Source of the DNA: Macrocystis pyrifera
Lineage: Eukaryota; Sar; Phaeophyceae; Laminariales; Laminariaceae
Assembly: GCA_031763025.1 (NCBI GenBank)
Contig: JASSKH010000014.1
Span: 6,146,633 to 6,210,632 of the forward strand
Length of the DNA: 64,000 nucleotides
Direction of reading: 5' to 3'
Positions 50,808 to 63,824 of this stretch are shown one piece after another (the first letter of the stretch is position 1; the number at the start of each line of letters is the position of its first letter). The notes below the pieces were generated by a model, which saw nothing but the letters and a program-made list of their open reading frames with translations, did no database searches and had not been told where the DNA came from. The position numbers and the translations under genes were made by a program.

Positions 50808-51459
50808 GACGAGAAGAGACGAACAAGATACGCTGCTCCCGGCACCACCTACCGCACGAACGTCGCTAGACCCGTCCACAAGCTGCATATTTCGTATCCA
50901 TGCTTGATGCCCACTCGTGTACGGAAGCGCTCGCAGTCGTACAGGAACCCGCAGCATGCAAGATACCTCATCCCCCAGGTTTACCTAGGGTATCTATATG
51001 CAAAATTGAAAAAATTGTTCTATCGGACAAAATGACAACAAACGGTACACGAGTGATTTTTTGCCGGTTTACGGTACAAAATATGAACACCAGCAAATCA
51101 GGGTACACCAAACCCAAGTTAGATGACGTTTTCTGTCAAGGAATACCTTTTTCTGGTGAAAAGTCCATGTCCGTCCAATTCACAAAAATGACCCAAAACG
51201 GTACACCAGTGTCATTTTGCCAGTTTACGGTACGAAAAAAAGAAACGAGGTGATCAGGGCGCACCAAACCCAAGTTAGATGGCGTTTTATGTCAAGGTAT
51301 TCCGTTCTATGGTGAAAAAGCAATGTCTGGTCTAGCTTTTAATTACGAACAAAAACCGCGATCAAGCGCCTTCTTGTCGTACTCGTATTCATACGAACAT
51401 GACCAGGGACGAGTCAAGCGTACGTAATATATATTTCTTAAGAGGTTCTATTTCGTTTC
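50808..51459. other. stretch without a gene, containing a ~156-bp tandem duplication
   Basis: The segment AAAATGACAACAAACGGTAC through GGTGAAAAGTCC (51,029-51,175) is repeated as AAAATGACCCAAAACGGTAC through GGTGAAAAAGC (51,186-51,330). Both contain CACCAAACCCAAGTTAGATG. No coding motif. Confidence 0.6.
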
Positions 51460-52154
51460 GTGCGCGTGTGTGTACTCAAAGCACCGCACTGCCGGCGAGC
51501 CCGGCGCCGTCGCGGGTGTCAGTGGGGGCTGGCGGGTAGAGAGGGGGTTGCAAGAAGAGCGGTCGCCGTTTTCGTGGCTAAGCGTCGCGTGTGCCTCGAG
51601 CCACGAGGGAAGCGCGAATGGGCTCTGTCTGGCCTCCTTGTGACGCTCTGTTTATACGATGTACGAGTTTATAAAGGTCGTTTTGATATGCAAAATATTG
51701 TTCAAGCGGTGCTTAATAATGCGACCAAACTAAATTTGACAAAGAGAGCGACGCCGTCTGAGCACCAACTTTGTCGAGCTGGCGAACGAGGGCCACAGTG
51801 AGCACCGGGCATCACGCGAGGCAGGCGACGGGGCTCACTGTGGCAGGGAGGGAGGAAACCGTTACCCGGACCGAATCGGTGGTGGGATGGTCGAGAGACG
51901 GGCGGGCGGCGTACGAGGCTGAGAGAGAAGCTCTGCCGTCTGATTTTTGTTCTTTTCGACCGGTGCAAGGTGTTCCACTCAGGCAGGACAGGAGGCGGGG
52001 ATTTCTTTCTATTGACCAAGAGACCGATATCACCCCGAAATCACCCCGAAATCACCCCGAAATTCGAATCACGCTCACTGGACTGTCAAGTTTCGTGAAC
52101 GAGCGGCACCTTCCGCGCGGCGCCGACATATCATCAGCAGCAGAGCACTAGCGG

Positions 52155-52470
52155 CACAGCAGCAGCAGCAGCAGCAGCAGACCAGGCAGTCAAAGCTCTC
52201 CGTGTCAGGCTCCAGACGCCGAAGAGGGGGAGCAGTGCCAGGAGAAGTACCAACAGCCTCCAGTAGCAGCACCCGCAAAGCAGCCGACTTCAAGGGGGAG
52301 GCCGTGCTACTATTGATACTGTAGACAGAAACACCAGTGCCAGCACCATCAAAGCAAGCAGCAGCAGCAACAACAACCACAACATCAGCAGCAGCAACAG
52401 CAGAGGCTATAGCAGCAGACCAGGCAGCAGCAGCACCAGCAGCAGCAGGAAGCAGCTGACCTGGCAGCTT
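52155..52470. repeat. CAG-rich imperfect microsatellite region
   Basis: AGCAGCAGCAGCAGCAGCAG at 52,158-52,180 and several shorter CAG/CAA clusters to 52,455. AGACCAGGCAG occurs twice. Confidence 0.75.
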
Positions 52471-54714
52471 GAGCTCTCCCACGAGACCAGGCTCAGGATC
52501 TACGGGGGCAACGGCTTGAAGCCGCTCACTCTATCGTAGTCACAGGTGAACTGCGGGTTGTATTACTCTGTTTTCATGATACGTGCTTGGTCCAGAGCAC
52601 AGCACAACTGCCAACTTAGCAATGTTATGACGGTGGTCAAGGGCAGACTCGCCTGTTTCGTCTAAACGAGTGACGCAGTTTGTGTTTTCTCCAAGACTCG
52701 ACATCGCCTCGACCGCTTGTCCGTCGTCCGTCTCGCTTGTTGAACCCATCCCCAGATAACTCCTGCGCTGACCGCCTGATGCTTCAGGAGGTTTGTTGTT
52801 GCGTCCCTCATATTCAGGGCTACTGCCGGTTTCTCTGCACCCTCTTCGCCATTTCCATCAACAGGAAGATAGCCAGCCAACTGCAAAGCCATGCTTCGGT
52901 GTTTGCACAACGCGCATGGCTCCCGATCATGAAAGTCGCCGCGGGGTCGTCAGGGGGGTGATTCAGCAAGCACCGCCCAAGAGTTTAAGCACTGCCGTGG
53001 CCACGCCTCGAACGTTTCCTCCCAGCCCCTCAAAGCGAGATTCGTTGGCGTCATCCATGGTCGCGGCCGGGACGGTGGGGGCAGGGGTATAGATATGAGT
53101 CCGCGCATTGCGGGTGGATATCGCCAGGGGGGGGTGGGCGGAGGGAATAGCGGTCGTACACTGATGGAGGAATCCGGAGATTGCCACGAGTGCGCACACC
53201 GCAAGGGCGGATGGTCTCAGATCGACCCTGGATCCATATTAGGACGTATCGTGCCTGCTAACTCTGGCCCAGGGACGGAAAACATATTCGTCGAAACGCA
53301 GAGGGACATTGAATTCCCTCCTTGCAAGTTCCCTTTGATCCGTGGGTCGTACGAGGACTCTAATGGCTGGGTTGTTCGCAGAGGTGATTGTCTTTTAAGT
53401 TACCACTGACGCTGAATATGGGCTAGCGTGCAGGATTTGGGGTAGCGCTGGCTGCTGCTGAAGATGCGTTTTGCTATTGAAACCGTCTTCTTCTTAACAC
53501 ACGTCGTGGCGTTTTCTGTGTTTTGCTATTTGTTTTCTTGGAGAAGGCCGAGGGCGACGTAGACTCTGCGTTGGGCGTGTTGTCTAAAATGCAGTGAACG
53601 TCGTCATTACATAACCAGACAACTCTCATGCATCCATGTTCAACATTGCATATTTTACGAGATATCACTTCCATCCGTCAGTATCTCATGTGTGATCGTT
53701 CTGTGTCGTCAGAGATAAAATTCTAGGACAGCAGCTAGCTGCAGTGGTAGTACAGAATATATTTTCTAGTTTTTTGTTGCCTATCTTTGTGACGACACTC
53801 TCACAACCCTTCACCTGCAACAAATATGTGCCGGCACTGCCAGACTACCCGGAAAGTACCAGGTAATCCAGCGAGAAAAACCGTTTGGCAACCGGATATT
53901 ATCTCGAACAGATACGCACTATTACTTGAAGTAGACTTTTAACGTTGAAAACAAAATCTTGCCCTCTACTAGAACACAGGTAAAGGGTCCCACTGTAAGA
54001 GAAAATAGGAAAATACGAACTTTGATGGCGGTTATACTGAAATGAGTATCAAACGTACCTTTCACGAGTAAGAATTGGACCAGCATTCCTGTTTCTTATT
54101 TTTCCCCACTATTATTTAGTGTTTTGAACTATAGCTCGCTCGAGAAAAACGCCTTGATATTATATCTATATATATTTCTTGACCCCTACCCATGGTCCCT
54201 GAGCCTTTTCGTACGTGTTGTTTCGGATAGCCAAGCGTAGCTTATATTTACGAACAAATACCTCACGAATTAGAAAAATACCAAAAAATTACGAACCCGA
54301 GGAAAATTTTTAAGAATTGGCAAAAACACGAAAACGAAAAAAATAATGCAGCATATTCAAACAACAGTAAACTTCTACCAGGCAAATATCTATGTCGCGA
54401 GTCGCGATAGAATTTCCACACTTCCGTCCAAATTTTTATTAAATGGTAACACCTAGGGATCAGCAGGGCAACCCTTGCCCTCCTCTACAATCTCAGTAAT
54501 CAGGTGTCATACTGCTGCAAGGACGGGTCGATGTCGCTCGCTCGTTTCAGTGATTCGATTTTTGGTGGTCATGTAGATACGCACGCAGTCATGCTCGGGA
54601 TTCGCCCGTGTAAGCATCGACTGTACAGCAGTATTATTAACAAGGCTCGGCGTGTCTTGTCAACTTTCGTCGTGAGAACTAGTCAGCCGCGTGTGCGGTC
54701 TAGTCTTTCACGTC

Positions 54715-55040
54715 TCGTACAAATTTACCGGCATGCTGCGCAATTTTTTTACATCGTCGAGTGGCACTCTTTTCCTCTGACATATGCTGGCCATGCTGTA
54801 CCGGCTATGTAGTGCTGCATTTACAATAATGTTACCTTCAGGTTGCACGAACATTCAACAATGTACTAACGTGTGGAGAACTTGTTACCCGCGTGTGCCA
54901 CCTAGGTGTTCCCTTTTCTCTACGAGGAACCGGCATGCTGCACAACTGTTTAACAAACGCCCGGTGTTGTACGTTCCTCTGACCTGTACCGACATGCTGT
55001 ACGAACACTCCACTACGCACCGGTGTGCTGCACATTTTTT
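54715..55040. repeat. degenerate GGCATGCTG repeat
   Basis: CCGGCATGCTGCGCAA, GGCCATGCTGTACC, CCGGCATGCTGCACAA, CCGACATGCTGTACGAAC and CCGGTGTGCTGCACA recur at irregular 60-130 base intervals, often after CCTCTGAC. No coding interpretation is supported. Confidence 0.45.
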
Positions 55041-55649
55041 TTTTTCGGTATTACCTGTTCCCAGTGAAACGGAAAAATTGCCACACCGTATCGACTACCC
55101 GCGCACACATTTCTACCAATACCCAGCATTGCCCGTTCGCAGTGCTGCCTTGTATGCTGTGCCTCCACATCCGGGACCGCAGCTTAGAATCGTGGCAGCC
55201 ACGTTTGCGATGCCGTGTGCCTCACCTCCGCCGAAACTTCCCGATGCGCGATAATCATATTGTTCCCCTGTCATGCGCGATGTTATTCTTTATACTATTT
55301 ATAACACGGTACCTGCATGATGTACAGATCTTTACAGATGTGCCGACCTGTACATAGTTTTTGCTGTTGTTATAGTGAGATGAGGCGGGCTGATTGAGCT
55401 CCGATTTAGGGGTAGACTTGCAAGTTGTAGAAATTAGTAGTTAGTCGAGACATACCCGTGGTAAGTAGCATATTATCATACATGGATATGCTACAACGGG
55501 TACAGCATATTCGTGCTCTCCCTTGCGCAGGTAGTGTACAAAGGCGGGTGGTAAGTATAGCAAAATTCTGATTTCAGCTACAGCACCAAAACAGCACCAA
55601 GTCGTTTCATGACGCGGATCGCCCAACTCTTACCTGACTCGACCACTGA

Positions 55650-58600
55650 GTAACGTGGAGACCGAGCGCCAGCAGTTAGTGGGTACGCTTCGTTATCAGG
55701 TAAGGCACGTCGCCGTTCCTTGTCCCGCTCAATTTGACGACAGGGGGCCCCGTGCAGCCCCCACTGCCTCCGGGACCGCCGCGGCAGGGGCCCTACTGCG
55801 GGCCGCCTCCCGGCCAGGTGCCACCCCAGGGACCTCCACCGCAGCCGTGGCAGCCTCCCCTACCGCAGGGCACACCGTCTTTGGCCCTCCTCACAGAACA
55901 AGCGCTTCCTCGGCAAGTCCCTCTATAGGTGCAGCAACTCCTGGCCCACTACGGCGTACCGTCGCCAGCAGCACCAGCGGCACCAGCGGTCCACGCCACG
56001 CCGATGGGGGCAGGTGAGATGCGCGTGCCAAGGGGGTTGCAAGATCCCAACAAGGCAGTCAAGCGAATTCGGGGCAAGATACACAGCAAAGTCACGGGGC
56101 CCATCCACACGGGGGCGTCCCAGGAGGCGCTGTCGATTACCCATAACGTGGTTCAGTTTCAAGACAAGCTAGCGAAGGTGCTCGCACGACGGACGGTGGG
56201 GTCTGGGCGCTCACGCCAGACCGCCCTTTCATCTCGGGCTTGTCACATCACCGCTCTTCATTGGACCCCATGTCGCCGCTGCGCAGGGAGTTGTTGCAGA
56301 ACGTCCTAGGCGACCATTTGGGCACGTATGATGAACTCTTGTCCACCGAATTGGTCGAGGTGCCGGCTATAGATGGCTCTTTTATTCAAATCGAGGCCGG
56401 CAAGGTCTCCGCGACTGAATGGTTAAGAAAATTCGTACGCGAGGGGTTACAACAGTCGGGATCCAAGGAAGCAGCCGAAGCGGCGTTACACGCCGTGACG
56501 GTAGATGGCACGGAGGCGTGGAAGGCCGATGCGCGCCGGCTGGTGGTGCCGACCCGGTCTGTCCTCACATGTCAGAAGCGACATTGGTTTGGAAATATAT
56601 CACGGAGGCGCAGCTGACGGACCTCCTGGAGCGCCTGGTCCAACTGCTATTGCCGAGCTCGTTCGACCAGTCCGACTTGCAGGGGGTGGTGCACGTGCGA
56701 TTCCTGCGTACTGGTATACATGAAGAGATCCGCCCGCTGCAGGTAGATTTCTTGAACACCTTGGGTGCACCAATGGTGTCTAGAGGCTTGAAGACCGAGG
56801 CATTTTATGTGGGAATGGTCGCCCCCGTGTCAACTCGGCGCTCGGTTTACCAGCAGTCCCCCCGCGATTCATTTAGGGGAAACTTCGGAACGTCAGAGTA
56901 CCTCGCATCTGTAGGTGCCGAATTAATGGCAAGTGCGCGGCACCTTTTCCGCCAGTCGCGCGGCGATATACCCGCGCTCCTCAGGGGGGCAGCTTCGAAG
57001 GGCAAGAGTAAGGACGTGTTGGCCGCGATGGCCCGGTACGATAACGGCTTCGACGAGTGGAACCCCGGAGCCGACGCGGCGATCGCCAACCAGACATCCT
57101 CCACGCCGGGTCAGCACGGGGTGCCTTTTGGAGTAGAGGGTCCCCCCCCGCTCGCAGGGGCCGCCCCGGGGGAGCAAGCAAATAAACCGGTTCAGCGGAT
57201 CCATCGGAGTTGCCACGGGCGGACGCCCCGCGCCAGGAGCGTGCCGCGTTCCTGTCGGGCATACGATTTGCTTCGCACTTGCATTCCAGAGAGCCTGGCC
57301 CCGCCATGACTGTTCGTTCGACCACGATAACTCCCTGATCCCCGTGGGCTACTTCAAGGCTCACGCCAGCAAGAACCGTTTAACGAACTAGAGGTTGGGA
57401 GGGCTCGAGATGTCGCGCCCTAAGCGCTGGTTGTATGCTCTGTCAGACGAACAGGTCGACTTCGCAGCCGCTTACTTCGACGAGAACAAGAAATCGGCAG
57501 GCGGCGAGAGAAACGACGATCGTGACGCCTGAAGAGGCGCCCCGGGGAAGCACTCGCGCCCGGGGAACAAGGTGGGTGCGCCAATCCCCCCGCCGGAAGC
57601 GGGCACGAGGGTCGACGATAGGTTGGCAGCGAAGCGGAACGGACAGCAGTTGTGGGTCCACGGCAGGCTCTGGAACCCTCGGCGAGTGGCGGGGCGCATC
57701 CCGGTAGGAGTACTTATCGACACGGGCGCTGGGGGGGGCAATTACATTTCGCTGGCGTTTTGGAGCAGTGTCCAGTCATGGGGAGGCAGCGCAGGACGGC
57801 GTAAGCTTGGCCGTCGCGGTAGGGGTTCCCTGCAGGCTGCGAACCCGGCAGGTAGCAAGGTCCCCGGCATGGAGATCTTGGGATCGACGGTGTTGTCTAT
57901 TGTGCTGCCCCCGGAGGATAAGGCCCGGAACATCTCGGTAAATGTTGTCTCTTGGGGGCAAGCTTGGTTAGGCCGCACAACAGCCTCATTTCGCTCGGGG
58001 AAGGAAAGGGGTTCCAGCCGTGGCCCGGGGCCCCGTGGATGCCGTTCCAGCCGCGGAGCGCGGCCACGAAGCATTCCTGGGACCTGTATTAAGTAATGCA
58101 ACCCGCTGTTGATTAACTCACACCCGGCTCAACCCCTCCGTTAGCCCCATCGCTGCCGGCGTGTTCCGTGGGCCAGGCATTATGGGAGGACGACAGGGCG
58201 TTGCGATGGGAGTTGCGACTGTCGAGTCGAGTGGAAGATGCGGGATTTGTGGTAATAGCGGTCGAGGGGTACGTAAAGGGCCCGCAGCCCAGCGAACGAC
58301 AGCTGGTCCTGATCCAGTCGGTGGTGAAGTATGACACGGACAGCGGAGCGGGTGGTGGGGGTGGCGAGGGGGGTACAATGGTGGGAGCCGGGCACCCCGT
58401 TGTACTGCAAGGTGGTCAACACGGAAAGGGCGGCCGTGGTAGTGCGAAGCGGACATCCGATTGCGAAGGTCATCACGCTTAACGTAAGGGATGAAAATCG
58501 GTTCCTCGCACTGTTCTTCCCCCCCCCCCCCCCTGACCCACTCTTGAAGTTTTCCGACATCTCCTTGCCTCTCCCTGACCCGAGCAACGACGAGACCCCG

Positions 58601-60922
58601 GCGCGCGGGGTGGTGCTTGCTGATGCGAACATCGGTCAGATTAGCGTGGGCCAGAAGAACAAGCTGATGAATGCGCGGAGCCCCAGAATGTTGCGGGGTT
58701 GTTCCCGGAGGGTACGAAGAGAATCCGGGCTTGTACGATGAGAGCGTTGCGAATCCCCCAGATTGACGAGGAATGTGCACCGATCGCAACAACGCAAAAG
58801 CGCTTCTCGCCAGAATAGGCTGATGCCATTAAGAGAGAGGTCAAGAACCTAGCGGAGGCGGGGATTATTCGCAAGTCCACATCAGCGTGGGCCGCTCGAT
58901 GCGTGACTGTTCGTGAGAAGGACGGCACCTTGCTGCTGTGCCAGGACTACCGCCCCTCAATAGCCGCATGAAGACTGATAGTGGTGGCTCGAACGATGTT
59001 CAGGGCATTTTTCAGCGGTTGGCCGGTAGCGGGTGGTTTATTTCGATTGACTTGGCGTCGGGGTTCTTTCAGCTCCCGATCGCGGAGCCGGATCGCGACA
59101 AAGCAGCGTTCCGGGACGCGTGCGAGCAGCTGTGGGAATATAAACGGTGCGGGTTCGGCTTGAAGACACTAATGCTAGCCTTCGCTTGCAAGGTTGCCAA
59201 CTTCTTGGGAGACGTAAAGGGTGACATAGTATAAAACTATCTCCGCGACATTCTGATCTACAGAGCGGATTTCGATCGACACCTTGCCTTTACTGAACGA
59301 TGCTCGCCCGCTTGCAAGGGGCGGGACGTTCGGTGAACTTCACGAAGTCTACGTGGTGTTCTGCGAGTTTGGAGTTTGTGGGCATGATAGTGGACCGTCA
59401 GGGCGTGAGATCGGTGTAGTCCAAGATTGCAGCGGTAGCGGAGCTTTCCCCGCCCACGACGATCGAAGAGTTGCGCGCGTTCGTTGGCATGGCGGGGTAC
59501 TTGAGGCACTTTGTAGAAGGATACAGCGTTTTGGCGGTGCCATTAACCGACATACTGCGCAACCAAACCTTTGCCCCTAAACGATCCCGACGCTCTCTGA
59601 TCCCGTGGTTGGAACTGCACCAACACGCTTTTCTGGCCCTCAAGTCCGCCTTAACTTCGTTCGCCATCCTATCCGTCCCCATTTGGGACAGATCGTTTGT
59701 GCCGCACACGAATACCAACGCCATGGGGGGGGCGGTGCCGCCCTAATGCAAGAGAACGAGGGGACGGAGCGACCCCTCGCCTTTGCAAGTCACCGGCGGT
59801 AGGCGACCGATTCACATAGGGGGGGCACGGAACGGGAGTGCATGGCGGTACTGTGGGCAGTGGCTCATGTTCGTCCGTATTTAGCGAGTAGACCGTTCAC
59901 GCTCGTTACTGACTGCTCCGCGTTCACATGGCTGTTCCGTAGCCACAACCTCAATTCCAAGCTGTACCGCTAGTCGCGGCGCCTGGCCGAATATGACATG
60001 ACCATACGATGGAGGGCCGGCTCGTCCCACCAGCTCCCGGACGCATAGTTTCGTCTGCTCAGACCAGGTCCAGCCGCGCATTCCATCGATGATTCATTTC
60101 CCGACGACGCGACCTCCGGCGAGCCCGACGCTTACGTATGGCCGCAAGGGCCGGTGTTAAATGGTTTCCCTTTGAGAGAACTCGAGCCGTCGAAGGAAGG
60201 GGTGGTAGACCCGGGACGGATGCGCGAGAAGAGAGTCATGATCACGCCGCACGCCACCGAACCATGCTCGCAGAAACCACGCACACCAAGACCACGCCCA
60301 CCCCCTGCGCCCTCGTTGCTTGGAGACGTTGTTGATAGCATCCCTCGGACTCACCACGGCGCCACCTCCCTATAGACATCGGCGGAAGAGGGCCTGACTG
60401 ACAGACAGCTGGACACGCTCGCATTTCACGACTGGCTTCCCGCGGTAGGGGTGGGCACGCCGGCGGCGGCGCTTCGGCGTTCGACCCGTGCGTCCTCGCC
60501 TTCTGTACGACTGCGGCTTCGTCCACTCCCCCCACCACGTGGCTGGACCGGTGCGGGCACCTCGGGCGGTCTCGGCCCCTCCTTTTTGCACGGCGTCGGC
60601 GCGGTCGCCGTCGACGGGGGTGGCCAGGCAGGGTCCAAGAGGAGGCGACGGTACAGAAAAACAGACTGCGTCTGCGGTGGCGCCAACGGGTCGTGGGATG
60701 ACCACGGCGGTACCCGGGGGTAGCTCGGGTGGAACTATCTCTAGGGGTGAAGGGTTGCCGCATAGCAAGCAGCCGCCTGAACGAGCGGTGGTGGAGCGGG
60801 CTATCGACGTATTGCGAGATGTGTCGGGCTTGGTGAGACGGCAGAAGGAATACCCGCTCCTCGGTAAGGTTAGAGAAGCACTTGGGGGCGAGGTGGAGAC
60901 GAGTTGTACCAAACTACAATAG
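55650..60922 (+). pseudogene. old, heavily mutated Ty3/gypsy element G3
   Basis: Plus-strand pieces in order: Pro-rich gag start (55,734; PPLPPGPPRQGPYCGPPPGQ) with an in-frame TAG at 55,926; gag continuing through RIRGKIHSKVTGPIHTGA (about 56,070) and the 56,565-57,200 frame (VWKYITEAQLTDLLERLV, MVAPVSTRRSVYQQSP); aspartic protease LIDTGAGGGNYIS (about 57,714); RT with LAEAGIIRKSTSAWAA (about 58,855), FISIDLASGFFQLPIAE (about 59,040) and a palm box decayed from DD to RD (YLRDILIY, about 59,240) after a stop; LRAFVGMAGYLRHFV (about 59,470); and RNase H-like MAVLWAVAHVRPYLASRPFTLVTDCSAF (about 59,840). At least five stops and several frameshifts. I see no integrase and no LTRs. 60,370-60,922 is a Pro/Arg/Gly-rich frame of unknown nature, perhaps the element's 3' part. 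Confidence 0.75.
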
Positions 60923-61004
60923 TAATTCCTATACACATACACGTGTTATCATAAATTGTGCACAACTCCCATCTACAAGTAAGTGAAATACGTATAGAAT
61001 AGTA

Positions 61005-61108
61005 TTACGGGGGTACATAGTTAATAGGACCTATGGTAAACATAAAAACCTATGTATTTGCCTATTTTTACTAACAAAATTTTCCCCGTTATCTATGGAC
61101 CCCCGTAA
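61005..61108. mobile_element. MITE, TA-flanked family (best-preserved solitary copy)
   Basis: 104 bp from TTACGGGGGTACATAG to ATGGACCCCCGTAA, flanked by TA on both sides (61,003-61,004 and 61,109-61,110). It defines the family's ends well. Confidence 0.88.
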
Positions 61109-61587
61109 TAGTATGTAGACGTACTACCCAGCTAGCAAAATTGGGAATCAAACTGTATTCAATTGATAATCAGTCGAACTCACAGATGACGTATTTTCAT
61201 CGTCTCGTTTATATAATACCTGGTCAGTGGCATGAAATCGCTGGGCACCACATTTACTTCTGCTAGAAAAAGTTGTGCTGGTGGTGTTGATCGGCGGCTG
61301 GTTGATGATTTGTTTTTATATACTTTTAAATGAAGGCAAGTACAAATATTACCATCTACGGAAAATAATGAAAATCACTACCAAGTAGTAAGCGTATATA
61401 TATCTGGTGGTGTCGTTTTCTTTTCATTTTTTGTAAAGAATCTTCATACTTCATATTTCCACTCGCAACTGAAAGCAGAGTATCTTAACACAACACCTGC
61501 CACAGGCTCGCCACCACACACAAACAGCACAGAGACCACTCAACTCACGATCACACCAGTACTGGTATGGCCCAAAAATATTTCAGG
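61109..61587. other. stretch without a recognisable gene
   Basis: A/T-rich intergenic sequence. I see no repeat or RNA gene. Confidence 0.35.
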
Positions 61588-61755
61588 AGACATGCCATCA
61601 AGCGGGACACAAAACGTGCGCTGTCAAGGATATAGGGCCGAGTGTTACATATTAAAACGTGGTAGTTTGGTGTCAGTCAAAGCATGTCCATGTCAATGCA
61701 AAGTTGCTGTCTGTCAAGGGGTGAAAGTGCTGTCTCCTAACATATTTGGTGTGAC
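61588..61755. repeat. dispersed repeat shared with 6,480-6,640
   Basis: CATGCCATCAAGCG, GCGCTGTCAAGG, GGCCGAGTGTTAC, TTGGTGTCAGTCAAAGCATG and GTGAAAGTGCTGTCTCC are in the same order as at 6,480-6,640. Confidence 0.7.
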
Positions 61756-62103
61756 CGGCACGGACGCCATGGATGCCTATCTCACGGGCGGGGTCGGTCG
61801 ATCAGCAGCGGCGCTAGAGTCACCACCGCCGCCGCCACCACCTCCGCTTCCACAACCACCAGAAGCACAGCGCAATACAACTATCAGAACAGCCACCATG
61901 AGCTGGCAACGCAACAACAGTGCTTGGGGTAGGGGTGGAAGAAATCAGAAGGCGTCGCCCGTGTAGTGGCAGCACTCCTGGGGGCTTGCGCTGCGCGGTT
62001 CAAGAAGAAAACATCTGCGTCGGGACGGCCCCCTTCGCGGAACGAGCAGTGTGCGGGAAATTTTTCACGTACAACCGCGCCGACCTTGCGTCCGGAAAGA
62101 AGA

Positions 62104-62420
62104 AAAATACCGTCCCGCCCCGCCGAAGAAAACAAATTACCGTCCCGTCCCGCCGTGGGAAAAACTATTTACCGTCCCGTCCCGCCGTGGAAAAAACTAT
62201 TTACCGTCCCGTCTCGCCGAGGAAAAAAAATATTTTCTGTCCCGTCCCGCCGAGAAAAAAAATATTTACCGTCCCGTCCCACCGAGGAAAAAATTATTTA
62301 CCGTCCCGTCCCGTCGTGAAAATCAGCCCCGATGACTTTTACCGTCCCGTCCCGTCGAGAAATTTGGTACAAGATGTCCCGGATCGTCTCGTCCCGCCAA
62401 CTTTTTCTGTCCTCAGTTTA
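62104..62420. repeat. 32-bp minisatellite, about ten units
   Basis: The unit begins GTCCCGTCCCGCCG, then a purine-rich AGGAAAAAA, then TATTTACC. Units of 30-33 bases run from about 62,108, and the last three are diverged. Since 32 is not a multiple of three and the unit lacks stops, all three plus frames stay open (for example 61,920-62,567, 215 codons), giving Arg/Pro/Lys-rich products. There is no evidence that any is translated. Confidence 0.85.
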
Positions 62421-62829
62421 CCGTTCCGTCCTGTCTTCATGTTTTTTTTTCCCGCCAAACGAGTCAAATTTGTCCCGGCCCGTCCCGTCACGATTCTCAG
62501 TCACTGTGATAAGCCTTGCGTGTGTCTGGCTGAAACAACGCGAATGACGGGAGCCATCTTCCAATAAAATCGCATCCACGGGAACCTCACGCCGCACACA
62601 AACAAGAAGAAGACACAGCTCGCAGCTGGCACACCCGCAGTCACGCGACGATGAACCTTCGATCTCGACATATAATCCACCCACGGTCAACGAGCTTGGT
62701 ACCGGGCAAACCCGATGAGTGTTAATTATGGCCTGGGAGGTATAATTGGAATCCGTGATCTAGGGGGCAAGAGGTTGGCCGCGGCGTCCCATGCTCTTCG
62801 TCAAAGCTTTCAAAAAGTTCTGTTTCGTG

Positions 62830-63275
62830 CCATCGGAGAGGAATCGAGAGTGTTTGTCGTCTGTTTTCTACACACCAGCTGCCAAATATGTTTTTAGTAG
62901 ACGCCTCGCGCACCCACGCCACATATCACCGACCGAGGTGTGAAAACTGTGATACTAGTGTGGGTCGAAGCCTCTGACCAGCGCGCTTCATTCAGAGTTC
63001 GTGACGTAATCGTTGGGTTTGTTTGTCGATCGATCTCAAATTTGAAACCTGAAAAATGGTCTTTTTTTTGCCACGATAGAGAGGGGTAGATGTCTTTTGT
63101 TGTCTGTCTTATACAGACCAGTGCCAAAATGTTTTTTTTATCAGACGCCTGCTCAGCCCACGCCACATATCACCGACCGAGGTGTGAGCACTGTGACACT
63201 AAGCTGGGTCGGAGACCTCAACCAGCGCATTCCGTTCAGATTTCATGACGGTGTCGTTGGTTTTGTCGATCGATG
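62830..63275. repeat. direct duplication with 241-bp offset
   Basis: CCATCGGAGAGG ... CCCACGCCACATATCACCGACCGAGGTGTGA ... GTCGATCGAT (62,830-63,031) recurs at 63,071-63,272 with about 80 % identity by eye. The shared CCACGCCACATATCACCGACC block is unchanged. No gene motif. Confidence 0.75.
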
Positions 63276-63320
63276 TATACCGAGGATTCTCATAAAAGTT
63301 GGCTCTAGTCAATGGGAATG

Positions 63321-63824
63321 TGTGATGATCCTGTCGACGGCTATAGGGTAGTGGTGTAAGGGTGAGGGACGAAGGTGGTTCTGGCAGCTGGACAGTGCTT
63401 CGCTTCTTCTGATTTAGATCTTCTTAGTGATGGCGAGAGCTGAGGAGATGCTCTGGTAGAGAAGTGAGAGGTAGGGGGGAGGGACTCGACGCCCAGATCT
63501 ACTCGTCCCACCCCACGCCACAAGCTCTCCTATATTCTTCGTATCTGATGTACTCCTACAGAACTTTCCTATGGCTACCGATCGTTCTTCTGCTAATATA
63601 AGAACTTCTCACTTCGTGGTCCTATCTGTGGTAAGGAACAATGCTCTCGTCTAACGGGTTATCCGCCCTAGGGAACATTCCTAAAAGAACGTTACTCTCG
63701 ACTAACGGAATATCCGTCGGGTTAATCCATTCTTTGGATTGTTCTCGTATTCGTGAGACTACAAGACTGCAACATGCTATTAATATCTATATCTATAGCC
63801 CATGAGTGCTCCACTCATATCACG
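63321..63824 (-). repeat. 3' LTR of a second G2-family element
   Basis: It starts TGTGATGATCC on the plus strand and follows the G2 LTR closely through TTCTGGCAGCTGGA, GGGACTCGACGCCCAGAT, CTCACTTCGTGGTCCTATCTG and ATAGCCCATGA, with scattered substitutions and small indels. The final base is changed (ATATCACG instead of ATATCACA), so this copy is older than G2. Confidence 0.85.

Larger units (their letters stand above)
51460..55640. other. 4.2 kb without a recognisable gene
   Basis: Open frames of up to 156 codons occur, none with a family motif. A CAG-rich stretch lies at 52,155-52,470. 53,680-54,480 is A/T-rich. TCACCCCGAAA is repeated three times at 52,033-52,064. The 53,095-53,409 plus frame (104 codons, ending in VVRRGDCLLSYH) is the least repetitive, but I cannot identify it. 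A host exon here cannot be excluded. Confidence 0.4.

Noticed and set aside
62104-62420. CRISPR-like array of about 32-bp repeats
   Set aside because: Units are head to tail without unique spacers and the DNA is eukaryotic. It is a minisatellite.
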